Shown one piece after another: positions 46,775 through 57,372 of a stretch of DNA of 64,000 nt (the stretch's first letter is position 1; every line of letters starts with the position of its first letter). Made by a program: the position numbers and the translations under genes. The notes below the pieces were generated by a model. The model did not search any database, was not told the DNA's origin, and worked only from the letters and a program-made list of their open reading frames with translations. This DNA is from Strongyloides papillosus (Eukaryota > Nematoda > Chromadorea > Rhabditida > Strongyloididae): positions 1,550,001 to 1,614,000 of the forward strand of contig SRSI01000077.1 in assembly GCA_005656395.1 (NCBI GenBank), written 5' to 3'.

Positions 46775-47745
46775 ATGCTTCGGGTAAATAGTTTCCTTAA
46801 TTCTCCCAGAAGTTTATTTCTTTTTTCAAATTCTCTTCGATCCTCAGCATATTTAAAAGAAAATGCCGCTGAAATGGGAGGAAAAAATGTAAGTCTCAAA
46901 TCGTATTTTTTATATATTTTTATTGATAAAGAAGGAGGAATTTCGTCCTTGTTTTGTGATGCCTAATCGAAAATTAAACGCGCAATTGAGATTGGAGAGA
47001 ATGACTGGAAGGGGAGAGGTTTTTAAAAAAGTTAGATATGACATTAGAGATCGTTCATCTCGAAGACCTCCTAGAACTCAAGAGATGGATGTTAACCAAG
47101 ATTGGTCAAGTGTATGGCCTGCAGCTCAGTCATTCAGAGCTCATACTGTTCCATTACCTATACGTATGGGAACTAGACCAGATCTGGATAAAAGACCACC
47201 ATTTAAGAAAGTTGGAAATTTAGAGTTAGTCAAGATTCCTAACTTTTTGCATCTCACTCCAAAAGCTGTTGAGAAACATTGTGATGCAATTAAAAGTGAG
47301 TTCTAAATTGTTTTTATTAATAAATATTAAATTTTCTATAGAATTTTGTACCCCATTTCCTGAAGAATTAAAACAAGACAAGTCTCTTTCTTCTAAAGTT
47401 TTTCCTTTGACTGTGGAATATTCAGACTTTGTTCATCAAGGACCTTCATTAAGAGATCCTAGAGCGAGGAAAGTGGTACAAAAAGTATCTTTAAAATCAC
47501 TAAATTTATCGGAAGAGGCAAAAGAAAAGATGATGCGACTCGTTGGGAATAGATATGATATGAAGACAGATCTTCTGACTTTAGAGATTGATCGATGTTA
47601 TACGAGAAAACAAAATCGTGATTATGGTGCCTACTTACTAACTGTATTGTTGTCTGAAGCACAAAAAGTTGAGCCTTGGGAAAAATTGAAATCTTCAGGT
47701 GATGAAATGAAGATGAAATTTGAAGACTTTCAACTTATCGAATAG
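46775..47745 (+). CDS. mrps-35: Mitochondrial small-subunit ribosomal protein mS35 (MRPS35)
   Basis: Exons 46775-46888, 46932-47295 and 47342-47745, 293 residues. The first ~30 residues are Arg/Ser/Phe-rich without acids ([16 protein letters not shown]), a mitochondrial targeting sequence. The body has the MRPS35 signatures [54 protein letters not shown] and [20 protein letters not shown]. It is a protein of the mitoribosomal small-subunit head. All intron phases agree and no feature is missing. Confidence 0.92.
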
Positions 47746-48298
47746 AATTTGAAGATTGAGCCGTTTTTTTATTAGTAAAAATTGTTATATTTTTTTCATA
47801 AAATGTATTTTTTACATTGTTTTTATTTGTATATAATTAATGTATATAAGATAGGGGCTGTCTTTAAAATAAATATTAAATGACATTATAAATGTTTTTA
47901 TCTTTATATTAAATAAATATTTTTAATTAACATTTAAAAAATTTGTAGGTTTATTAATAATTTAATATTCATCAAGGACATGTTTCTCCGGTTTAATACT
48001 ATGACCTTTCAAAATTTCTTTGTTGTTTAATTTTTATAAATTTATATCGATATATGTACATTTGTTAATGAGCAACATTATTTAATGATTGAAAAAATTA
48101 ATTTTCTACTCTAGTTTCGTATTTGTAATAAAGAGAGAGACTGGATACAAAAATTTGCCAGTTCTTTTAAATAAAGTGAATGTTCTAATAAAAAATATAT
48201 AGTTAAAGAAATTTGTCATATGTTTAAAGTACTTTTTTATATTTAATTCTATCACTTTTGCGTTAACACGTCTTAATTATATTTTCAGTTTAATTAAC
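47746..48298. other. Intergenic region with a possible minus-strand coding tail
   Basis: 550 bp between two plus-strand genes. On the minus strand, ~48025 to 47967 reads KEILKGHSIKPEKHVLDEY then a stop, which looks protein-like, and an ATG frame of 37 codons lies upstream at ~48220-48110. I could not join them with consistent splice phases. Confidence 0.3.
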
Positions 48299-49048
48299 AT
48301 GAAAATATATTATATAGATAATAATATTTTACTATTTCTTTATTTACTATTCTTCATTAATAATATTGTCATTTCAATTACTAATTTTAATGGAATTTCT
48401 TCTACTAACAAAAATTATAGTATAGAAGATGTGAATTTTTACAAAGTAGATAAAAATAAAGCTTTCAAAGACATTAAAAACAATAGCACATCAATTATTT
48501 TATCAGTAAAAAATAAAAAATTGCCGACAACAAAGCCACCAATAAAAAAAGGAACATTGTTTTCAGGTATCATTTAAATTGCTAATTTAATAATATTTTA
48601 AATTTAGAGTGGGATTCAAAAACATCAAGAGTTGTATGTCAATTTTTTGTTTTTGGTACATTATTTGGTGTTGTTTGTTCTATTAGCGCATGTACATGTT
48701 TGCTTCAACCAAACAATAGACGTGGTAAATTAAATTAATCATTTAATTAGACATATTAAATTATAAATTTTTGAAGGAATACCAGAACTTTCTATAGATC
48801 CACCGCCTCCAATGATAGAAGATGATGGTAAACCAATCAGGATTCAGTTTGGTGATGATGGTCTTTGTTATGCACGAACTTTGAGTGATAATGAAGTACC
48901 ACCTTTACCAGATTATTATTCAGCACTTTCACTGCCTAATGATATCATATCATCATTACATAGACAAATGATTACATTAGGTCTAATTGATGATGAAGGT
49001 ACTAAAAAAAGTATAATTAATGATCAAAAAAATTCCATTAATATTTAA
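48299..49048 (+). CDS. Single-pass type I membrane protein of unknown function
   Basis: Exons 48299-48566, 48608-48724 and 48777-49048, 218 residues. A hydrophobic signal peptide (residues ~9-27, ILLFLYLLFFINNIVIS) leads to a ~60-residue Lys/Asn-rich ectodomain. A membrane segment with several cysteines follows (VCQFFVFGTLFGVVCS then ISACTCLL), then a cytoplasmic tail that is acidic and proline-rich, with IDPPPPMIEDD and VPPLPDYYSAL. The tail's PPLPDYY could bind SH3 or WW-type modules. I do not recognise the family. Exon phases are consistent, which supports a real gene. Confidence 0.68.
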
Positions 49049-49230
49049 TTTTTAATGACAGTGGTTTTTTTATATAAAAACTACATATTTTTAAATAGAC
49101 GGAGATTACTTTTTAATCGACATATTTTAAGAATTAAGCGAAACAACTTAATTACTCTTTTTAAGTAACAAAAAATAAAATTTTTATTAATTTGTTATTT
49201 GTTGTATATTTTATCGGTAAATTATTAAAA

Positions 49231-49916
49231 TTAAAAATTATTTTCATTGAATTCATTACTGTTGTTTTTTTTATCTACAGTTTTTTCTGCTAATTGCCTT
49301 TGTTTGAAGCCTGATTGCATAAGAAAAACAATTCTCCCAACAAATTTATTCCAGCTTTTTTGAACTTGGTGCTGTTGCTTAGCATCATTGGCAAATGCCA
49401 CGACAACAGTATCTGCAATTACATCTAACATGCAATTCTGTAATAATATAGTAAAAATATATACAAGTAAAAATTACCAGGAAAATGTCCCAATAATTAG
49501 AATGAAAACCAAATGATACAAAATCAACGTGCCTTTTTCCAAGATTAATACAAGATGTTTCAAATAATTCAGTAGCAAGTTTTTCATCACATATGATTCT
49601 CGTAAAAAATCTTTCAATAACGGCTGAAAATTTGGCAAATTCAACCTCAATATGTATATTATTTGATTCAATAAGATTAAAGGACTTCTAAAAAAAATAA
49701 TTATGGAAAAAAAAAAATTAAATATACTCTAATTGAAGTAGATCTAGAGGCTGACATAATCCATGCTTTAGAAAATAATTCTGGATCAGCCTCAAGGAGA
49801 ATTTTGTAAGTAGATAAAATAATTTCTTTATCTCCTTTAGGTAATTCTTCTGAAACTTTTCTAGATGCGTTAAAACAGTTTCTAACGTTATTTGTTAATT
49901 TAGTTAGAAGACTCAT
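49231..49916 (-). CDS. Globin-family protein, first of a neighbouring pair
   Basis: Exons 49916-49728, 49687-49478 and 49437-49231, all phase 0, 201 residues. The globin fold is suggested by LPKGDKEIILSTYKILL (A helix) and especially NLGKRHVDFVSFGFHSNYWDIF, the nematode-globin F-G region in which the His of RHVDF is the likely proximal haem ligand. The C-terminus carries a helical H region and a polar tail. Two introns interrupt the domain. The protein is divergent: a tryptophan normally found in the A helix is Tyr here. The next gene on the same strand is also a globin, suggesting local duplication, although the two are not closely similar. Oxygen sensing, redox or transport roles cannot be told apart. 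Confidence 0.72.
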
Positions 49917-51156
49917 TCTAAAATTATTTAATTATATTTTTACAGTATTGCAAATTAAATATAAATTTTAAGTGCAAATTTGTTTTAAATATTTTAAATT
50001 GAAAATGTTTATAGAATTTGTCAAATGTTAAGTTTTAATAATAGTTGAGAATATTAATTAAAATAGTTATGAAAACTGGATAATAGAAGAGAAGCTTGAC
50101 AAAATTTGCAGAAAAAATTTCAGGATTATTATAATGAAATTTATTGATAGAGAATAACAAATACAATATTCTTTATTACTGAAAATTCGCATATATGTGT
50201 ATTTAAAATTCTTGTGTCTTAAAGAAAAACAAAATTAAAAGATGGGACAATAAACAAAGAAACTACGCTTTATTGAAAAGTAATCGCTATCAGAAAGTTT
50301 GCAAAATTTTAATTTAAAAGAGATAATTAATTTCAAGAATAGTTAATGAGACTTATTAAAAATGCCATATGTTAACAATCATCCATGTAAAGTTTAAAAT
50401 GTAAAGATAATAAATTTTTAATTTTTAAAGTTTATCAAAACAATTTATGTAAAACATCACTTTATTGTGTTGTTAGGGACAACTTTCAATAAATTTTACC
50501 ATAAATTACTAAATAATAATATCTCTTTTTTAATACAATCCGGCGTTATGTCTAAATTTTGTTATAAAAAAAAGATCCTATTTTAGGGAGGATGTTATGT
50601 TACATTTAATTCATTTTAAAAATTTAGTGTGGATAAAAAATTAACACATTTTAGGAAGTTACAGAAAAAGGATGAGAAAAAGATATTTTGGTAAAAGAAA
50701 CATTTATATTCCACAATAAAAATTAAATATTTATATTAAACATTAGCATTAAATATAGTTCATTTTATTATTGAGGCAATTATATATATTATCATTTCAA
50801 TATATTAAAGAAAAGTAGTAATCTATTATAGTATATATCAAAAGAAACCATCTCGAAGTTGCATTAAAAAATCTGATATATTAAGGAAATAAATAGAAAT
50901 TTACTCATCTAAAAATAAATAATCTCAATTAACTGGTAATTTAAAAAAAAATAAATATAGTAAAGTAAAATTTCTCTAAAAAATAAATGTAAATTAAAAA
51001 TAGATATGTCAATATATACATTTCTAGAATATTTATTCGTAATATATATTTAGATTAAAAAATTTAAAATTAAAATTTATTTTTATCTGATAAGTTTTTA
51101 AAAGTAATATCATTGCTCAATGTATTATTTCCTTGATGTAACAATAAAAATTGATT
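49917..51156. other. Intergenic region between the two globin genes
   Basis: 1.24 kb of AT-rich DNA with no coding or repeat feature that I can support. Confidence 0.5.
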
Positions 51157-52372
51157 TCACTTTTCATTATCTATATTATTAAAATTAGTATTTTGAAAAT
51201 TATAAGTTAAATTTGGGTTAGATCTTCTAATTACTCTATTACACCTTGGAATAGAAAGGTTTCCTTGAAAGGTGTTGGCAAAATCACTTAGTCCCTTATC
51301 GTTTAATGATAAATTTTTAGTATTTTCCATTACCATCATCATATGAGCTATTGGACATCCGGAAAGGGATCCTTCATCATTATCAAATGTTTGTTTTGTA
51401 GTATAAATTTCGTTTTTTAAATTAGATTCCTCCTCGCTATTGACATTTCCTAAATTATCGTCATCCTTATTTTCATTAAAAGTAATTTCTTTTCCTGTTA
51501 AATGACGATTATGACAATTCATAACATTTTCCATTACATTTACATCACCCCTACCACCTGATTTTCTTTCATCTATATATCCATATCTCATTTGATCAAT
51601 GACAAAAGTAATTAATTTTCTCCATCCATGCAATATGTCTCTACATCTTAAACCTCCTTCCCATTCAATAGCACATTCAGTAAGTGCTTCAGCAAATGTA
51701 TCCCAGTATGACATTTTAAAACCTCTTTTTGCAAAAGCAACATGTCTTCTACCTAAATGGTAACAGTAACTACAAAGTACATTTAAATTATCAAGATTTG
51801 AAATACAAAAATCTAATGATCTAGTAAATGTCATAGCATGACTTTGAAAAAATTTCTTATATTTTAATTCTGCTAAGGGAACACCTTGAAGACCAAACAT
51901 TTTACCAACTGATGGATCATTAACATAAATTTTGAAAAATATCATTGCACCAATATTATCAAGACCTGTTTTCTGAGATTTATTCCATGATCTTAAAATC
52001 ATGAAACAACAATATAAAAAACTAAATAAAAAATAACTAACCTTACTAAAAGTGTACGTTGTCGTTGGGTTAAAAATTCTTTTGTTGAATTTTTTTTAGA
52101 GCTATTGTTAGATTTAACTTCATTGCTGGTTGATGGTGTATCTGAAGAGATATTAGATATTCTCCGGTCATCTGAGTTATCATTTGGAAAATCCTTATTA
52201 TTTAATGGTGAACCTAGAATGACAAAAAATTTACATTAGTTTAAGCTTAAATATTACCAATATTTTTATTAAAATTATTGTTTTTAAATTTTCCATCAGC
52301 ACTTTTACATCTACCTCTTTTCGAAGAAATTTTATTCGAGTTAGAAGTTTCTTTAGATGTTGTTTGTCCCAT
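51157..52372 (-). CDS. Globin with predicted N-myristoylation signal
   Basis: Exons 52372-52258, 52213-52042 and 51991-51157, 373 residues. It begins MGQTTSKE, fitting the N-myristoylation consensus (Gly2, Thr/Ser at 6, basic residue after). A polar ~85-residue extension follows. The globin domain runs from ~92 to 245: LTQRQRTLLVRSWNKS (A helix), FFQSHAMTFTRSLD, the proximal-His region LGRRHVAFAKRGF, and MSYWDTFAEAL. The C-terminal ~130 residues are low complexity with no domain. Acylated nematode globins and vertebrate-type globin X are known to attach to membranes and are proposed to act in redox signalling. It is twice the length of a simple globin. Confidence 0.82.
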
Positions 52373-55300
52373 AGTAAATGCGAAGTAGCATATATAAAAA
52401 ATAGAAATTTTTAAATAACTATATAAAGAAGAAGAAGAGAATCTGAAATTAATACTTAATATTTATTTAATAGTGTGTTGATGGCCATTTTAATTAAGAA
52501 ATTTAAAATATTCGTTACATTATAAATTTGAAAATCAATGATTAAAATGAGGCAAAAACATAGTAACTTTTTTAAGTTTTCCATGCTAATACTATATAAA
52601 TAATGATAATATAAATATTATTGCATAACCTATATATATGTATATTGCCGTTACTATCACATATTTAAAGTGCATTTTTTATGTAACATTAATTTTTATA
52701 TAAACCAATATAATTTAGGTTAAAATTTTTGCTAGAAAAATAATAAATCAATGGATTTCCTTTTAAATAGGCATTTCATCAAAAAACAATAAACAAATGC
52801 CATATTTTAGATTTTTTTAAATAAAATGTTTCAAAGTTGCGAAAACAAGTTTTTAAAATTGAAAGAGTATACTTATGGTACCTTAAGAACTTTTATTAGA
52901 TTAATGATAAGATTAAATAATATAATTAGATACAAAAATAAGTTTTAATAAAGTCAAGTAGAAGTAATTTTCAAAATTTGGCATAAAAATTTTAAATTGT
53001 ATTACGTAAAGTAGGCTTTTAATTTAAATAAGAACCACTATCAATATATCAGAAGATTTTTAAAGAATTCCTGGAAAATGGACCGGACGTGTGTGATTAA
53101 TGAAATGATAAGAAAAGATGTTAATGTTAAAAAATATTCAAATGAAAGATAACAAAATTTTAAAATCTTTAATTTATCCTATAATAATATTTTATCCATT
53201 CCTTCATATAATGTTAGATAAATTTATTTATTCATACATGTAATCTATAATTTGCATTTTTTAAAATTTCAACTAAAACAAACTTTTCAATACTAGACAT
53301 TTTTAAAACAACTTTAACAAAGTTTTATAAATGATATGTATTTTTAGTTATCAAAAGATAAAATATCTGTTCAAAAAGGTCAAAAAACTCTAATATAGTG
53401 AACCAAAAATATGATAATAAATACTTCTTGAGAAAAAAATAATATTATTTTGCAAAATATCAAATAAAAATGCTTGCAAAACAGTAACTTGAAAATTATC
53501 ACCATAATATTTTAATGAATACACTTAATTACAAGTTTTACCAATATGTATTAATTATATTACATAACAAAATATTTCTGTCTACATACATATTTATGCC
53601 TCATGCTTTAATTATTCTTAGAATTTTTAAGTATTTAAATATTCTATATACTACAATTTGAAATAACAATTTTTGACTAAAAATAAAACATTTTGGGGAA
53701 TCTCCGTCTATAATATTTTTGATTAACAAATTCATTCTCCATTCCCACAATTTAATGGTATTCAGCATGTATTTAGAAAGTAAAATTAGAATATAGAGTT
53801 TCTCTAGAGAATCAAACTTACTTATCTTTTTTATATATGAAAAGATAAATGTTTCTTATTCATCATTATCATTTACTTAACAATTCCATTATTTGGTTTT
53901 TAGTAATAAAAAGTAAAAAAATTATAATATAAGTATGCATAAATAATTTTTTTAACCTGTCATAAAAATATATTTTCATTTTTTTAAAACATAGGATTAT
54001 TTTAAACACTAGGATAAAAGTTTAAGAAATTGGTTAAAAGGTCATACACTTTTCATTTTTAAATATAAGATAAGTTTACATAAACAACATTAAAATAAAT
54101 AAAAATTAAATTATCTTCATTTTTTTCTAAATTTAATCTTTAAAAGCTAGTATATTGCGTAATAAAAATAAAGAAAATATTATTTGATGTAAACTATTAA
54201 ATATGATAAGTTATTTATTTCATGAAAATAAAAATAATTTATAATAATAAATCAAATATTTATCAATTCAAAATGTTACAATGTGAAAGCGAAAATTTCG
54301 ATGATAAATAAATATAAATTTTTAATAAAAATAATTTTAATATATTTTTATTATAAATCTCTATAAATTAATTTTAGTCGACCAATATAGAATCATACTA
54401 CTTTTTTTTTAAATTATTCTGTTAACTACACGTAAAAGAACGGCAAATTTAGATAATTTATAATTTTAATAAATTAATTTTTCTAAATATAAATATTTTT
54501 AAATTTATTAAAAGTTAACAATAATTAATATTATTTTTATGTCATCGTTAGTTGTATTGCATAATAAATTTTTATATAATTTTATCTAATTAAATTTATT
54601 ACCCAAATCATATAATACTTTTTAAATAAAAGTTATAATAATGTAAAAAGCCAGAACATTTAAAGTTTGAGATTTAAATGCATATAAAAAAATTCTGCGT
54701 TACAAATGCTTAAACATATTCTTTTATTACCATAATAAAAAAATATTGTAAACGAAAACTTTCTATAAATGGAACAAAAATAAAAAGAGTTCTTGTAGAT
54801 CAAATTATTAATAAACTATATTTAAAATAAATTTTTATTATATTTCGATAAATTAATCATTCATCACAATGCTTTATAAGAGAAAATTAAAAATTTTTAA
54901 ATTCAAAAAGTTAGCAGTATTGTAAAAATGAAAATTAGAGAATATAAAAATAACGATAAGAAATATTTAATAATAATTTATTATTATTAAATTTCATATT
55001 TAAGATACTGTATTATTCCATTTCTTTTAAATTTATAATTTGATTTTCATTTTCAATAATAAATAGACAGGCTGAATGTTTTTTATACAATTTTGGTTAT
55101 TAAAACTTTATTTATTTATCTATCTAATAAACACTACAAATCTCTCGTAAATTCCCGAAAGTTTGTTAAAGTATAATTCAATTTTCTTAAAATATACAAA
55201 AAAACAGTCTTTTTAAATTTACAATACTGTACTTAATAAAAAACTATATATAGAAACAATATTTTTACTGAAGTTAAAGTAAATTTGGTCAGAAGTTATC

Positions 55301-55870
55301 AAGAATAATTTTTTATACTTAAATTTGTTTTATGAAATGACAAATTGATATAACAATTACTAAGAAAAATTAGAGGTGAGCTGGAAATTGTCAAGTTGAT
55401 TTTTATCGATATATATATTAATTATTTAGAATTTTACTAACATTTCTTATAAATTAACCTTTTAGTTTTAAAATACGAAAAATATCCCAAATTTTAGTGG
55501 TCTAGACATACAATATGTGAAATTGTAGTGACAAGTCACTATAATTAATGTAGCTTCACTAAACTATATTTCATAATTTTATACATATTTTATATAAATC
55601 ACAATTCTTTTCATTCTAGTGATATTTTTAGGACAAAATAATTTTATAATAATTTATACTTTCACTTTAGTTTGTATTCTTTTAACCATAAATTTTGAAT
55701 ATATTTCAACAAGAGTTTTATACTTGTCACCAAATTTTAATATTTTGCATATTGAAATACAAAAAATTCTAAAAAGTTGTTATTGTCAAAAAATAACTTC
55801 CTTTAGAATTAATAATTTAGTTTTATTGATTTAAACTACTTTTTATAAATAAATAATCGTAACACAAAAA
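52373..55870. other. Gene-poor AT-rich region
   Basis: 3.5 kb upstream of the myristoylated globin and downstream of the ANKLE1 gene. Only scattered low-complexity frames (for example 55619-55834, a hydrophobic run of Ile/Leu codons expected in AT-rich DNA). No repeat, tRNA or conserved exon identified. Confidence 0.5.
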
Positions 55871-57187
55871 TTACTTTGAAACAAAGTCAGTTTCAAATAT
55901 TGGTCGAGGTTCATCAATTTGAAACATATGAAAGGCTTTCTTCAGACAAATACATCCAAGAAGTTCTTTTTCCCGTACACTCCATTTACCCGTTCCCCCA
56001 TGATATTCTCCTTTCTTTTTGTTAGTTAAGTTATTAATGTTAATCGCTTCTATAATAGCCGCCTCACGTGACAATGCTTCCGCTTCAACAACATTTTGAT
56101 TAATCTGTAATGATATCACACCCATACCGTTCTCCCAAAGTTCAGATATTTTTTTAGTCTTTTCACATTGTAAATTACCTTCTTCACGCTTTTTAATAGT
56201 TTCAATAAAATGAGCTTTGGGACGAGAAGTGGTACCCTTTCCAACATAAAAAATACCTCCAACAAAACTTAAAAAATCATTTTGGTTTGCTAATCTAGGA
56301 TCCAAGAGCAAATAATTAAAATAGTTAGGTGATTTATTTTTTTTAGTTGGAGTGTTTACATTGTTCATTTCTTCTTTTAACAGTTTATCTAATTTCGTTC
56401 CTTCACTTATAAGTTCATCATTTTCAAAGTTTGAAAATTTATTTAATATTATTGAATATTGTTTACAACTAGATTTTTTCGATCCAAAAAATGTTGCATC
56501 TTTCAATTGATTACATAATATTGAAACATCATTTTTTATATCCTCATCGCAGCCATCATTTATCACATCGTCTATTGACTCATAATCTTTACGTGGAGGA
56601 ATTGGCGGTTGTAATTCAACTGTATTAGTATTTTTTATATAATTTGGATTAAATGGAGGTTGTTTTTTTACAATAGGCGTATAATAGTCTTCTTTTTTAG
56701 TCTCTTGAACTTCATTTGCTTGAGTATTAGTGTTAGTTTGCTTCATGTCATCATTAGTAGTTTGAAAGTCACTCTTAGAGAATAACTTTTTCATTTTTTT
56801 ACTACTAAAAAGCTGTCTAATAAATTTAAATTTACCAAATTTCTTTTCTTTCTTTTCATTTTCAGCACTTTTTTTTGATTTCATAATTAATGATTGTAAA
56901 TATAAATAACTTTCCCCTGCCGCTAAAGTTATTGGTGTTCTACCAAAATTATCAATAACATTGTAGTCAGCACCCATATGTAAGAGTAACTTTACCATAG
57001 GAAGATTATCACTCATTGCAGCTAAATGTAATGCAGTCATCCCATCTTCGCTTCTTTTCTCAGAAACATCATGACCATATTTTTCTATCAACATTTTCAC
57101 ATTTACCATTGCAAAATCACTATTCTGTGGAGCTAGATTATGTAGAGAAACTGCTGATACAGCCTTAATATTAGATGAACTAGACAT
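55871..57187 (-). CDS. lem-3: ANKLE1/LEM-3-type structure-specific endonuclease (ankyrin, GIY-YIG)
   Basis: Single exon from the ATG at 57187, 438 residues. Ankyrin repeats occupy ~20-100 (DGMTALHLAAMSDNLPMVK, GRTPITLAA). A basic linker with a proline-rich stretch (LQPPIPPRKDY) follows. The C-terminal nuclease domain has YFNYLLLDPRLANQ, GGIFYVGKGTTSRPKAHF and a conserved Glu-rich EAEALSREAAII helix, the ANKLE1 variant of GIY-YIG. LEM-3 cuts joint DNA and anaphase bridges at the midbody in C. elegans. A canonical LEM domain is not evident; the segment around residues 225-260 is the only candidate and is degenerate. The Nudix gene starts 185 bp away in the opposite direction. Confidence 0.85.
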   Translation of the reverse strand: MSSSSNIKAVSAVSLHNLAPQNSDFAMVNVKMLIEKYGHDVSEKRSEDGMTALHLAAMSDNLPMVKLLLHMGADYNVIDNFGRTPITLAAGESYLYLQSLIMKSKKSAENEKKEKKFGKFKFIRQLFSSKKMKKLFSKSDFQTTNDDMKQTNTNTQANEVQETKKEDYYTPIVKKQPPFNPNYIKNTNTVELQPPIPPRKDYESIDDVINDGCDEDIKNDVSILCNQLKDATFFGSKKSSCKQYSIILNKFSNFENDELISEGTKLDKLLKEEMNNVNTPTKKNKSPNYFNYLLLDPRLANQNDFLSFVGGIFYVGKGTTSRPKAHFIETIKKREEGNLQCEKTKKISELWENGMGVISLQINQNVVEAEALSREAAIIEAININNLTNKKKGEYHGGTGKWSVREKELLGCICLKKAFHMFQIDEPRPIFETDFVSK

Positions 57188-57372
57188 AACTTTTAACTTC
57201 TTATCACACACATATACAGTGTATCATATATTTAAGAATGAAATAACGCGCACATTTCTCACTTTATTCATATCCTGGCACGAAGATACTTTTATTTATT
57301 AAAATAGCCATTTAGGTTTACTTTATATTAACCACTAAAATAAGTCTTTTCACTAATTTCAATTTCTATTTA
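57188..57372. promoter_or_regulatory. Bidirectional promoter region, ANKLE1 and Nudix genes
   Basis: 185 bp between divergent start codons. It contains AATAACGCGCACATTT near 57241-57256, the only GC-rich motif in an AT-rich stretch. Confidence 0.4.

Noticed and set aside
55619..55834. 71-codon hydrophobic frame in the 3.5-kb desert
   Set aside because: Ile/Leu/Phe-rich by base composition; no signal-peptide or exon context and no neighbouring exons found.
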